A stretch of DNA of 5,762 nucleotides from Opitutales bacterium (GTDB lineage: Bacteria > Verrucomicrobiota > Verrucomicrobiia > Opitutales > Oceanipulchritudinaceae): contig SKLD01000290.1 in the NCBI GenBank assembly GCA_007123395.1, forward strand, positions 1-5,762, in the 5' to 3' direction. The notes under the pieces were generated by a model that was not told the DNA's origin, searched no databases, and saw only the letters and a program-made list of their open reading frames with translations. Positions 1-5,762 of the stretch are shown piece after piece (the stretch's first letter is position 1; every line of letters begins with the position of its first letter). Made by a program: the position numbers and the translations under genes.

Positions 1-5
1 CAAGT

Positions 6-57
6 CCCCCGCCCACTCCGACTGACTCCCCCCTCATTCCCGACCGTCTCCCTCCCC
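6..57 (-). other. Cluster of six G-runs (possible G-quadruplex)
   Basis: Read on the minus strand, G-runs of 3-6 bases lie at 57-54, 52-50, 41-39, 33-28, 14-12 and 10-6. The intervening loops are 1, 8, 5, 13 and 1 nt. The first four runs meet a relaxed G-quadruplex pattern with one loop of 8 nt. The plus strand is a matching C-rich pyrimidine tract. It lies downstream of the small ORF at 96-323. The next gene to the left is out of view, so its role is unknown. Confidence 0.4.
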
Positions 58-95
58 ACCGCAGTTGTGTTAAAATTCTTTGAGATCAGCAAAAT

Positions 96-323
96 CTAAC
101 CCCGAAGAGGAATGAAGCATAAAGGGTTCAAATGCCGCAAAATGAATGCCTCCTTCAAGGACTCGCTCCACACCATTGCATCATTCCGGTTCCACTCACC
201 CAAGTGGTGACCGTCAGGTGGATTTCCGGTGTCAATCGTATATATCAGTGAGATGTTTAAAAGCTCAGAGAAAAATAATTGTCCGAGGTAGAGCGCAGTC
301 AAAGCCAGAGCAATCTTGAGCAT
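96..323 (-). CDS. Hypothetical small protein with a hydrophobic N-terminus (candidate gene)
   Basis: I do not recognise this 75-residue ORF. It starts at ATG 323, with a TTG directly before it as an alternative, and ends with TAG at 98-96. Residues 4-30 are strongly hydrophobic after a single Lys, which would fit a membrane anchor or an uncleaved signal sequence. The rest is polar, with a cluster around GNPPDGHHLGEWNRND (33-48), then an Arg/Leu-rich tail. No Shine-Dalgarno is visible. An in-frame TAA lies upstream at 356-354, so it is not the end of a longer intact ORF here. It sits in DNA of about 45% GC, well below its neighbours, and points the same way as the recQ cluster. It may be a real small membrane protein, a relic of a transferred gene, or a chance ORF in low-GC DNA. 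The protein-like composition is the only support. Confidence 0.33.
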   Translation of the reverse strand: MLKIALALTALYLGQLFFSELLNISLIYTIDTGNPPDGHHLGEWNRNDAMVWSESLKEAFILRHLNPLCFIPLRG

Positions 324-326
324 CAA

Positions 327-636
327 AATCAGCCCATATTCAAAGCCGGCTCTTTATCATTGTATGTTGGTCAGGGCTCTCTTGGCATGTCTGCCCAAGG
401 AAAAATGCACAGGGCGCCGCATGATCCGCGCATGCTGGTCTTATTGTTCTTTGGCTCATTAGAGATGGGTCACACCTTGCCGACAAGAAGACCCAAGGCG
501 AGATTTGGAATGTCCTGTCATATTTCTCTGAGATAATTCCTTTTGTCAGATTCCGTTTTTGAGCGAACATTTTCTTCCCTAATGATCTGCCTGAATGAAC
601 GTCCTGCCTTTTACCATTGCGTGGAGGGCGGGACGG
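327..636. other. Low-GC stretch without an assignable gene
   Basis: This part of the low-GC block (61-600, about 45% GC by hand count) holds only ORFs that do not look like proteins. A minus-strand ORF at 340-729 runs into the tandem repeat and has an unnatural Ser/Arg/Pro-rich N-terminus. A plus-strand ORF at 279-536 has only a TTG start and no ribosome binding site. No tRNA-like fold, transposase fragment or long inverted repeat was seen. It may be intergenic or decayed coding sequence; a possible promoter within it is listed separately. Confidence 0.5.
458..486 (-). promoter_or_regulatory. Possible sigma70-type promoter
   Basis: On the minus strand TTGTCG (486-481, 4 of 6 matches to TTGACA) is followed by 17 nt and TCTAAT (463-458, 5 of 6 matches to TATAAT). 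Transcription would begin near 450 and reach the small ORF starting at 323 after a leader of about 125 nt. Such matches occur by chance in low-GC DNA, and the host's promoter consensus is unknown, so this is weak. Confidence 0.2.
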
Positions 637-683
637 CGGGACTGGCTCTTGGCGGGACTGGCTCTTGGGGGACTGGCTCTTGG
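637..683. repeat. Three tandem copies of a 16-bp unit
   Basis: The unit CGGGACTGGCTCTTGG occurs at 637-652 and 653-668 without any difference, and at 669-683 with only its first C missing (15 nt). The unit is not a multiple of three, so it would shift any reading frame crossing it as copy number changed. All three plus-strand frames are open across it. It lies just where the low-GC block ends. No flanking gene explains it. The near-perfect copies suggest recent expansion by slippage. Confidence 0.92.
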
Positions 684-912
684 AGCGGCGGCCGGGCGGA
701 TCCGCATACAGGGTTGGATTGCAGCGCACCTGGATCTATTTTATCGGCTTGGAGGGGGCCATTTACGCTACCGCTGCTTGCCGGTATCTACGGGGAGCGG
801 GGTTCCCTTTGGACGGCGATTATTTGGTCATTCTACGCCAGCGGCGCGGCGTCATTGAGGCAGAGGGAGTCGTGGTATTCGACGACTTTGAGGATTTCCG
901 GATCCCCCGCAG
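684..912. other. GC-rich intergenic stretch between the tandem repeat and the recQ stop
   Basis: No gene can be assigned with confidence. Plus-strand frames are open here, and two have some protein-like character. The frame starting at ATG 595 reads a hydrophobic stretch across the repeat and stops at 858. The frame from TTG 617 gives an ordinary-looking stretch (about residues 36-95, bases 722-901) rich in Ile, Val, Asp and Glu, but it then continues antisense into recQ. Neither has a ribosome binding site. It could be a relic of a gene convergent to recQ or chance openness in GC-rich DNA. Confidence 0.4.
868..887. other. Small hairpin downstream of recQ
   Basis: AGTCGT (868-873) and ACGACT (882-887) form a perfect 6-bp stem with an 8-nt loop. 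It lies about 25 nt past the recQ stop. Neither strand has a clear U-run after it, although the plus strand continues with the moderately T-rich TTGAGGATTT. It may help protect or end the recQ transcript, or be chance. Confidence 0.2.
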
Positions 913-926
913 TCACCCTGCGCGGG
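904..926 (-). terminator. Hairpin at the recQ stop, possible weak transcript end
   Basis: On the minus strand CCCGCGCAG (926-918) can pair with CTGCGGGGG (912-904) around the 5-nt loop GGTGA, giving eight of nine pairs with one G-G mismatch. The recQ TGA lies in the loop. No U-tract follows, so it is not a classical intrinsic terminator. A second hairpin lies about 17 nt beyond it. Confidence 0.22.
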
Positions 927-3033
927 CGATGATTTCGAGGAAGGGCTTGAGCACGCCGCGGGCTTTTTTTTCGCCGATGCCGGGGATGAGGAGGGCTTCC
1001 TGGGCAGTGCGGGGTCGGAGGCGGGCGAGGTCTTCGAGGACGCGGTTGCTGAAAATGCGGTAGGGCGGGACGTTGCCGCGGATGCGGGCGAGTTGGGCGC
1101 GTTTGCGCCGAAGCTCTTCGAGGATATCGGCCGAGGACTGTCCGTCGAGTTTGAACGCAGCACCGCCCGCCGGGGCTGCACGCGGCGGGAGGGGATCGTT
1201 CTCGGGCCAGACGATGCGCGGGGTGAACTCGCGCCGCATGGCGGATTCACCGAGCGGGGTGAGCGTGACCATGGGCAACTGGCCCCCGGTGCTGCGGACG
1301 AGCCCCGCGCCGAGGCATTCCTCCATGAGGGCGCGCACGAATTTCCGGCCCTCGTCTTTGAGGATGCCGTAGGTGCTGAGCTGATCGAGACCCAGCTCGC
1401 GTATGCGCTGCTCCTCGCTGCCGGTGAGCATGCGGATGATGAGCCCCATGCCGAAGCGCGGCACCCAGCCTTCGACGGCGTTGCGTCCGCTCATGCGGGC
1501 GACGCCGCTGAGGGCCTTCTGGAGGGTGACGATCTGCGCATCTGTGAGCGGCTTTTGGTTGGCCGGATCGCTGCGCTGGCAGTAGTCGCACACGCGGCAA
1601 GGCTTGGCGTTGGCGTCACCGAAAAACTGTTGTATCCACTCTTGGCGACAGCCGCGGGAGTCGGCGTAGGCAAGCATGGCGTCGAGTTTGGCTTGGTCGC
1701 GCCGTGCCTTTTCGAGGAGGGCGGGTTCGTCAAACTCGAGGTCGCCGGGACGACGGGAGGTGTCTACGACCCGCGTGCCGCGCTTGCGCTGGCCAGGAAT
1801 ATCAAATCGCTCGATGTAGCCGAGGTGGGCGAGGTGTTTGAGCGATGTGCCCACCATCATGCCGTTTCCGCCGGCGAGGGCGTCGGTGATTTCCTGGATG
1901 GAGCGATGGACGTTGCCTTCGGCGTCGGCGGTTTCGAGGAGATGGGCGTAGACCTCACGCATGAAGGCGACGGACGGGTTGCGCCCTTCGATAAAGAAAT
2001 CCTGCGTCTTGCGGTCGGCGTAATTGAAAAACAGATCGCAAACCGAGGGAAGCCCGTCGCGCCCCGCCCGGCCGGCCTCCTGATAGTAGGCCTCGACGCT
2101 ACCGGGCATTTCAAAATGCACGAGGAAGCGGATGTCCGCGCGGTCGATGCCCATGCCGAAGGCGTTGGTCGCCACGGCGACATCGGCCTCGCGGCGGATG
2201 AAGGCGTTTTGCCGCTCCTCGCGCTCGGCGTCGGGCAGACCGGCATGGTAGGCGATGTGGGAGCAGTCCCACTCGGCGAGGATTTCCGCCACTTCCTCCA
2301 CCCGTTTGCGCGTGGCGCAGTAGATGATGCCTTTTTTATGCTCGCTGACGATTGCGCTGAGGCGCGCGAGTTTCTCCGCCTTCTTCGCCACGTGGCTGAC
2401 ACGGAACTCAAGGTTCGGGCGGGCGAAGCCGCGCACGAAGACCGCCGGATCGCGCAGCCCGAGAAAGCGCGAGATATCGTCGCGCACCGTCTTCGTGGCG
2501 GTGGCCGTGAATGCCCCCACGGGCGGGTGGCCCGCCGCCTCGATGCCCCGCCCGATACGCAGGTAATCGGGGCGGAAATCGTGCCCCCATTGGCTCACAC
2601 AGTGCGCTTCGTCGACGGCGAAGAAGGAGACCTTCACCTTGCGGAACTGCTCGAGGAAATACCGGTGGCGGAAGCGTTCGGGCGCGATGTAGACGAGTTT
2701 GTAGCGGCCCGCCGCCATGGCGCGGATACGCTCTCCCTGCTCGGCCGCGCCGAGGGTGCTGTTGATGAGGGTGGCCTCGACGCCGCGCGCCTGCAGGGCG
2801 TCGACTTGGTCCTTCATGAGGGCGATAAGCGGAGAAACGACAACGGCAGTGCCGTCGAGGAGCAGGGCTGGCAACTGGTAGCAAAGCGATTTGCCGCCGC
2901 CCGTCGGCATAATGGCGAGAACGTCCCGCCCGTTGAGCGCGGCCTCGACGATCTCGTCCTGGCCCGGACGGAAGGCTGAGAAGCCGAAATACCGGCCCAG
3001 CGCTTCCTCCGCCGACTGCAAGATAGTGGTCAT
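913..3033 (-). CDS. recQ: ATP-dependent DNA helicase RecQ with RQC and HRDC domains
   Basis: RecQ is a 3'-5' superfamily 2 helicase acting in RecF-type recombination, fork repair and unwinding of branched DNA. The 706-residue protein has motif 0 (FRPGQDEIV, 21-29), Walker A (PTGGGKS, 43-49), DEAH (141-144) followed by the aromatic-rich loop CVSQWGHDFRPDY, motif III (TATAT, 176-180), motif V (ATNAFGMGIDRADI, 288-301) and motif VI (YYQEAGRAGRDG, 316-327). Zinc ligands are C462, C479, C482 and C485. A winged-helix RQC region runs about 497-580 and an HRDC domain about 635-703. ATG 3033 was chosen because motif 0 begins about 16 residues in, as usual for RecQ. The reading frame stays open upstream to 3384, but that stretch lies inside prmA. 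No Shine-Dalgarno is visible; the leader there is pyrimidine-rich. The protein is about 100 residues longer than E. coli RecQ (609), mostly from an extra segment between motif VI and the zinc site. The stop is TGA at 915-913. Confidence 0.97.
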   Translation of the reverse strand: MTTILQSAEEALGRYFGFSAFRPGQDEIVEAALNGRDVLAIMPTGGGKSLCYQLPALLLDGTAVVVSPLIALMKDQVDALQARGVEATLINSTLGAAEQGERIRAMAAGRYKLVYIAPERFRHRYFLEQFRKVKVSFFAVDEAHCVSQWGHDFRPDYLRIGRGIEAAGHPPVGAFTATATKTVRDDISRFLGLRDPAVFVRGFARPNLEFRVSHVAKKAEKLARLSAIVSEHKKGIIYCATRKRVEEVAEILAEWDCSHIAYHAGLPDAEREERQNAFIRREADVAVATNAFGMGIDRADIRFLVHFEMPGSVEAYYQEAGRAGRDGLPSVCDLFFNYADRKTQDFFIEGRNPSVAFMREVYAHLLETADAEGNVHRSIQEITDALAGGNGMMVGTSLKHLAHLGYIERFDIPGQRKRGTRVVDTSRRPGDLEFDEPALLEKARRDQAKLDAMLAYADSRGCRQEWIQQFFGDANAKPCRVCDYCQRSDPANQKPLTDAQIVTLQKALSGVARMSGRNAVEGWVPRFGMGLIIRMLTGSEEQRIRELGLDQLSTYGILKDEGRKFVRALMEECLGAGLVRSTGGQLPMVTLTPLGESAMRREFTPRIVWPENDPLPPRAAPAGGAAFKLDGQSSADILEELRRKRAQLARIRGNVPPYRIFSNRVLEDLARLRPRTAQEALLIPGIGEKKARGVLKPFLEIIARAG

Positions 3034-3084
3034 TTGCACACAGGAAGGTACAAACGAAAGCAACGCCGTAAAGCGCGAATCCCC

Positions 3085-3100
3085 GCCTAGATCACTAGGC
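3085..3100. other. Inverted repeat over the prmA stop codons
   Basis: GCCTAG and CTAGGC form a perfect 6-bp stem with a 4-nt loop. On the coding (minus) strand it contains the prmA stop TAG and the next in-frame TGA, 52 nt before the recQ start. There is no following U-run, so it is not a terminator by itself. It might slow ribosomes or RNA polymerase, or be a chance palindrome. Confidence 0.3.
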
Positions 3101-3991
3101 CCGCACGAGCAGGACGTCCGCCCAGTCGCCATCGCGCCGCGAGTCCCGGCGCGCCGCGCCGCCGGACCACGCCGCCCGCGCCCGCGCTCCAAAGTGGGCA
3201 GCAACCTCGTCGACCTCGCGGGCGAGAATGCCGCTGAGGATGAGCCATCCTCCCGGACGCACGGCGCCGAGGAGCAGATCCGCGTTATCGCAGAGGATAT
3301 TGGCGAGGATGTTGGCCATGAGGATGTCGGCGGACCGCCCCGCGAGCCCCTCTTCGAGCCCGGACCAACGGAAGTCCACTTCATCCTCGATGCCGCAGAG
3401 CCGGGCGTTGTCCACGCTCACGGCAACGGAGTCCGGATCGATGTCGAAGCCCTCGACGGGCGAAAAGCCCAGCTTGCGGGCGGAGAGCGCGAGAATCCCC
3501 GAGCCGCAGCCCGCGTCGATGACGGACCGGCCGGCTAGGCTATCCGCCCCCCATTCGTCCCGCGCGTCGAGGAGGCGGCGCACGCATAGGCGGGTCGTCT
3601 CGTGATTGCCGGTGCCGAAGGCCATGCCGGGGTCCAGCGGAATGAGGCAATCGCCGTCGGGCAGCGGATAATTGTCGGCCTCCCACACCGGAACCCAGTG
3701 CAGCCCGCGGTCCGACCACGGGCGGAAGTGCAGTTTATACGCTTCTTTCCAGTCCGTGTCGGCGAGCGGCTGCGCCGATGTCCACTCGCGTCCGCGCAGC
3801 GCGGGCAGTTCCTCGCCTAAGGCCGAGAAGGCACTCTGCGCCGCCTCGCGGGTATCGAAGAATCCCCGCAACTCGTGCTCCCGGCGCTTTTCGTCCTCGT
3901 AGAGCATCCAATGCTCTTGGTAGTCCTCGCAAAAATACGCTTCGAGCGCCTCCGCCTCGGCAGCGTCCACGGGTATGCGCACCTCGATCAC
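3095..3991 (-). CDS. prmA: Ribosomal protein L11 methyltransferase
   Basis: PrmA is the SAM-dependent enzyme that trimethylates ribosomal protein L11. The 298-residue product matches the family length (E. coli 293). Residues 1 to about 65 form the small N-terminal L11-recognition domain. A linker with the conserved DTDWKEAYK-type segment (78-86) follows. The signature DPGMAFGTGNHETT is at 120-133, SAM motif I (VIDAGCGSGILALSA) at 157-171, and the acidic ribose-binding end of strand 2 (DIDPDSV) at 183-189. ANILANIL at 226-233 corresponds to the catalytic-site N-[IL]L motif of PrmA. The start is GTG at 3991-3989, which shares GTGA with the purN stop. A GGAG Shine-Dalgarno lies 9 nt upstream inside purN, so translation is probably coupled. 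The gene ends with two consecutive in-frame stops, TAG then TGA. dnaJ-prmA proximity is common in heat-shock operons, which supports the call. Confidence 0.96.
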   Translation of the reverse strand: MIEVRIPVDAAEAEALEAYFCEDYQEHWMLYEDEKRREHELRGFFDTREAAQSAFSALGEELPALRGREWTSAQPLADTDWKEAYKLHFRPWSDRGLHWVPVWEADNYPLPDGDCLIPLDPGMAFGTGNHETTRLCVRRLLDARDEWGADSLAGRSVIDAGCGSGILALSARKLGFSPVEGFDIDPDSVAVSVDNARLCGIEDEVDFRWSGLEEGLAGRSADILMANILANILCDNADLLLGAVRPGGWLILSGILAREVDEVAAHFGARARAAWSGGAARRDSRRDGDWADVLLVRA

Positions 3992-4593
3992 GGCGCCGCT
4001 CTCCGTTCGAGCGGGCGCAGTCGGCCCTCGGCGAGGCGGCGGATGACCGACGGGAGGAGCGCGTGCTCCGCCGCATGCACCTTGGTCTCAAGGGATTCGA
4101 GCGTGTCGGCGTCCTCCACGCGCACCGTCGCTTGGTCGAGAATCGCCCCGCAATCGACCTCCGGTGAAACAAGATGCACCGTGCAACCCGTCACCCGCAC
4201 GCCCGCCTCCCATGCCTGACGGATGCCGTGCAGCCCCTTGAAGCTCGGCAGAAGGCTCGGGTGGAGGTTGATGATGCGGTCGGGGAAGGCTTCGAGGAAG
4301 CCGCGCTTGAGCACCCGCATGAAGCCGGCGAGGATCACCCAGTCGGCCCCGGCGGAACGCACAGCCGTGGCAAAGCGCTCCTCGGCGGCGGCATCGAGCT
4401 TGGTGCGGAACGGCCCCGGATCAATGAACTCGGCGGGCACGCCGAATGTCTCTCCGAGGCGGAGGAAGGGTGCGTCGGCCTTGTCCGAAAACAGCGCGAC
4501 GGGCGCGGCAGGCCCGAGGCCGCCCGCGCGCCATGCACGCAGGATGGCTTCGGCGTTGGAACCGCGGCCCGATCCAAGTATGGCGAACTTCAT
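3988..4593 (-). CDS. purN: Phosphoribosylglycinamide formyltransferase (GART), folate-dependent
   Basis: PurN transfers a formyl group from 10-formyltetrahydrofolate to GAR, giving FGAR, in de novo purine synthesis in the cytoplasm. From ATG 4593 the protein has 201 residues, close to E. coli PurN (about 212). The N-terminal loop GSGRGSN (residues 7-13) binds substrate phosphate. LAGFMRVL (about 88-95) belongs to the folate pocket. The catalytic triad is Asn109 and His111 in INLHPSLLP and Asp147 in VSPEVDCGAIL, matching Asn106/His108/Asp144 of the E. coli enzyme. I chose ATG 4593 because PurN proteins typically begin Met-Lys directly before the first strand and GSGRGSN loop. An in-frame GTG at 4611 would add six residues (MERSRV) and has a weak AAGG 12 nt upstream, so it is a real alternative. 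The gene lies 42 nt after dnaJ, and its TGA stop overlaps the prmA GTG start. No sign of decay. Confidence 0.95.
   Translation of the reverse strand: MKFAILGSGRGSNAEAILRAWRAGGLGPAAPVALFSDKADAPFLRLGETFGVPAEFIDPGPFRTKLDAAAEERFATAVRSAGADWVILAGFMRVLKRGFLEAFPDRIINLHPSLLPSFKGLHGIRQAWEAGVRVTGCTVHLVSPEVDCGAILDQATVRVEDADTLESLETKVHAAEHALLPSVIRRLAEGRLRPLERRAAP
3999..4004 (-). promoter_or_regulatory. Ribosome binding site of prmA inside purN
   Basis: GGAGAG on the minus strand places its GGAG core 9 nt before the prmA GTG at 3991. This site supports the GTG start that overlaps the purN stop, and suggests that prmA translation is coupled to purN. It is the clearest Shine-Dalgarno-like site in the window; purN (ATG) and recQ lack one. 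Confidence 0.55.
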
Positions 4594-4635
4594 TACGCGT
4601 GAGCGTTCCACAAATACCGTCCGCCTTGCAAGCCG

Positions 4636-5762
4636 CTACTCGAAGATGCGCTTCGCTTTCTCCCAAAAGCCCTTGCTCTCGCCGGACTCGGTATCGCCCG
4701 AGGCCACGGCGAAGGCTTCGAGGTGCTCGCGCTGCTTCGAAGAGAGCTTGCGCGGAACCTCGATATGCACGCGCACAAACTGGTTGCCGCGACCGCCGCC
4801 GCGCAGGTGCGGCATCCCGCGGTCGCGCAGCTTGAAAACAGTGCCGTCCTGGGTGCCCGCGGGAATCTTCAGCGTCACAAGACCGGAGTCGTTCGAGAGT
4901 GTGGGCACGTCGATGGAGCCCCCGAGAGCCGCCAGCGTAAACTTGATAGGAAGATCGCAATACAGGTCATTTCCCTCGCGCTCGAACAGCTCGTGCTGGC
5001 GCACATGTACCACGATAATGAGGTCGCCCGGCTGCGCTCCACGTGGCCCGGCGGCACCGTTCCCCGCCGAGCGGAGCTTCTGGCCGGTATCGATTCCCGC
5101 CGGGATGCGCACCTTCACCTCGCGATGCTCCACCACGCGGCCTTCGCCGCCGCAGGCCCCGCAGGCGCGCTCCGGCATACGGCCCGCTCCCCCGCAGGAG
5201 GGGCAGGTCTGCTGCACTTGAAAGAAACCGCGCGAAGTGACGACACGACCCGCGCCGCCACAGGTCGAGCAGGTCTTAATCGACGAGCCAGGCTCCGCGC
5301 CGTCGCCGTTGCACTTCTTGCAGGCCACCGGCGCGCGGTAGCGGATCTCCTTTTCCACGCCGCGGAAGGCGTCGACGAGCGAAATTTCGAGATCATAGCG
5401 CAGGTCTTCTCCCTGCCGCGCGCCGCCGCGGCCTCCGCCGCCGAAAAACTCCTCAAAGCCGCCGCCGCCACCCCCGCCGCCGAAGACTTCGCGGAAAATG
5501 TCGAACGGATCGTGGAACCCACCGAAGCCCCCGCCGCGCGCACCACGCGCCGCACCGGCACCTTCGAAAGCGGCGTGCCCGTAGCGGTCGTAGGCGGCAC
5601 GCTTGTCGGCGTCTTTCAGGACTTCATAGGCCTCCGAGAGCTGCTTGAAGCGCTCCTCCATACCTTTGTCGCCCTTGTGCTTGTCGGGATGGCACTCCAC
5701 CGCCTTGCGGCGGTAGGCCTTCTTGATCTGCTCCGGCGTGGCGTCGCGCTCCACACCGAGAA
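4636..5762 (-). CDS. dnaJ: Chaperone protein DnaJ (Hsp40), N-terminus cut off by the window edge
   Basis: DnaJ is the cytoplasmic J-domain co-chaperone that stimulates the DnaK ATPase and delivers unfolded clients. The 372 residues from the GTG codon at 5754 show the complete type I layout. The J-domain has its HPD triad at residues 22-24 (bases 5691-5683). A Gly/Phe-rich linker spans about 65-115, with a run of eight Gly and a DPFDIF motif. Four CxxCxGxG zinc repeats start at C145, C162, C184 and C198. The two C-terminal client-binding barrels follow, and the protein ends in GFWEKAKRIFE. The GTG at 5754 is not the start: upstream codons are open and read Leu-Gly, so GTG is the Val of the usual LGV near the J-domain start. 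Roughly 10-13 residues and the start codon lie outside the window. The stop is TAG at 4638-4636. It is the first gene visible of the minus-strand cluster. dnaK and grpE are not in view. No key residue is missing, and the identification is near certain. Confidence 0.98.
   Translation of the reverse strand, partial: LGVERDATPEQIKKAYRRKAVECHPDKHKGDKGMEERFKQLSEAYEVLKDADKRAAYDRYGHAAFEGAGAARGARGGGFGGFHDPFDIFREVFGGGGGGGGFEEFFGGGGRGGARQGEDLRYDLEISLVDAFRGVEKEIRYRAPVACKKCNGDGAEPGSSIKTCSTCGGAGRVVTSRGFFQVQQTCPSCGGAGRMPERACGACGGEGRVVEHREVKVRIPAGIDTGQKLRSAGNGAAGPRGAQPGDLIIVVHVRQHELFEREGNDLYCDLPIKFTLAALGGSIDVPTLSNDSGLVTLKIPAGTQDGTVFKLRDRGMPHLRGGGRGNQFVRVHIEVPRKLSSKQREHLEAFAVASGDTESGESKGFWEKAKRIFE

Noticed and set aside
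340..729. Minus-strand ORF of 129 codons over the low-GC block and the repeat
   Set aside because: It has no ribosome binding site, its N-terminus is simply the translated tandem repeat (SQSPKSQS-like), and the rest shows no domain or hydrophobic pattern.
1..912. CRISPR array, transposon end or attachment site
   Set aside because: The only repeat is the three-unit tandem without spacers. No terminal inverted repeats, transposase or integrase, and no tRNA gene or fragment, were seen.
543..932. Plus-strand ORF across the tandem repeat ending inside recQ
   Set aside because: All three plus frames are open here because of the GC-rich repeat. This one has no ribosome site and a Ser/Gly/Trp-rich repeat translation, and it overlaps the recQ 3' end antisense.
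1093..2979. Plus-strand ORF of 628 codons opposite recQ
   Set aside because: It is the antisense of recQ, whose motifs are all intact. Its sequence is rich in Gly, Ala, Val, Glu and Asp without recognisable domains, as expected of a mirror frame in GC-rich coding DNA.
3034..3384. N-terminal extension of recQ by 117 codons
   Set aside because: The frame is open, but the extension lies in the 3' part of prmA, is Ser/Arg/Pro-rich and has no homology to RecQ N-termini. ATG 3033 gives the usual short lead before motif 0.
4223..5221. Plus-strand ORF of 332 codons opposite purN and dnaJ
   Set aside because: It spans two well-supported minus-strand genes and their junction, and its product is Arg/Ser/Pro-rich without domains. 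It is an antisense shadow.
5752..5754. GTG as the start codon of dnaJ
   Set aside because: Upstream codons in the same frame encode Leu-Gly, which with this Val make the conserved LGV of the J-domain. The true start is outside the window.

Overview
The window looks like chromosomal DNA from a GC-rich bacterium. Hand counts give about 65% GC in the coding part. Nothing in it fixes the taxon. Housekeeping genes with few recognisable Shine-Dalgarno sites would suit a Verrucomicrobiota/PVC-type genome, but that is only a guess; marker genes or protein searches would be needed to place it.

From about 913 to the right edge the minus strand carries four tightly packed genes in one direction. In transcription order they are dnaJ (5' end cut off by the window edge), purN, prmA and recQ. 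The gaps are 42 nt between dnaJ and purN (24 nt if the upstream GTG is used), a 4-nt GTGA overlap between purN and prmA, and 61 nt between prmA and recQ. All four products have intact catalytic or metal-binding motifs. The spacing suggests a single transcription unit, with recQ perhaps partly independent. dnaJ next to prmA recalls the dnaK-dnaJ-prmA heat-shock neighbourhood of many bacteria; here purN sits between them. The products cover protein folding (DnaJ), purine synthesis (PurN), ribosomal protein L11 methylation (PrmA) and DNA repair (RecQ), so the link is a shared growth or stress operon rather than one pathway.

Positions 1-912 differ from the rest. Positions 61-600 have only about 45% GC and no gene that can be assigned with confidence. 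The best candidate there is a 75-residue minus-strand ORF (96-323) with a hydrophobic N-terminus. At 637-683, where GC rises again, there are three tandem copies of a 16-bp unit. At 1-60 the minus strand has six short G-runs. Two small hairpins lie at or just beyond the recQ stop, without the U-tract of a classical terminator.

I found no transposase, phage gene, CRISPR array, tRNA, rRNA or defence gene, and no convincing new system. The most unusual parts are the low-GC orphan segment with its boundary repeat, and an approximately 80-residue extra segment inside RecQ.
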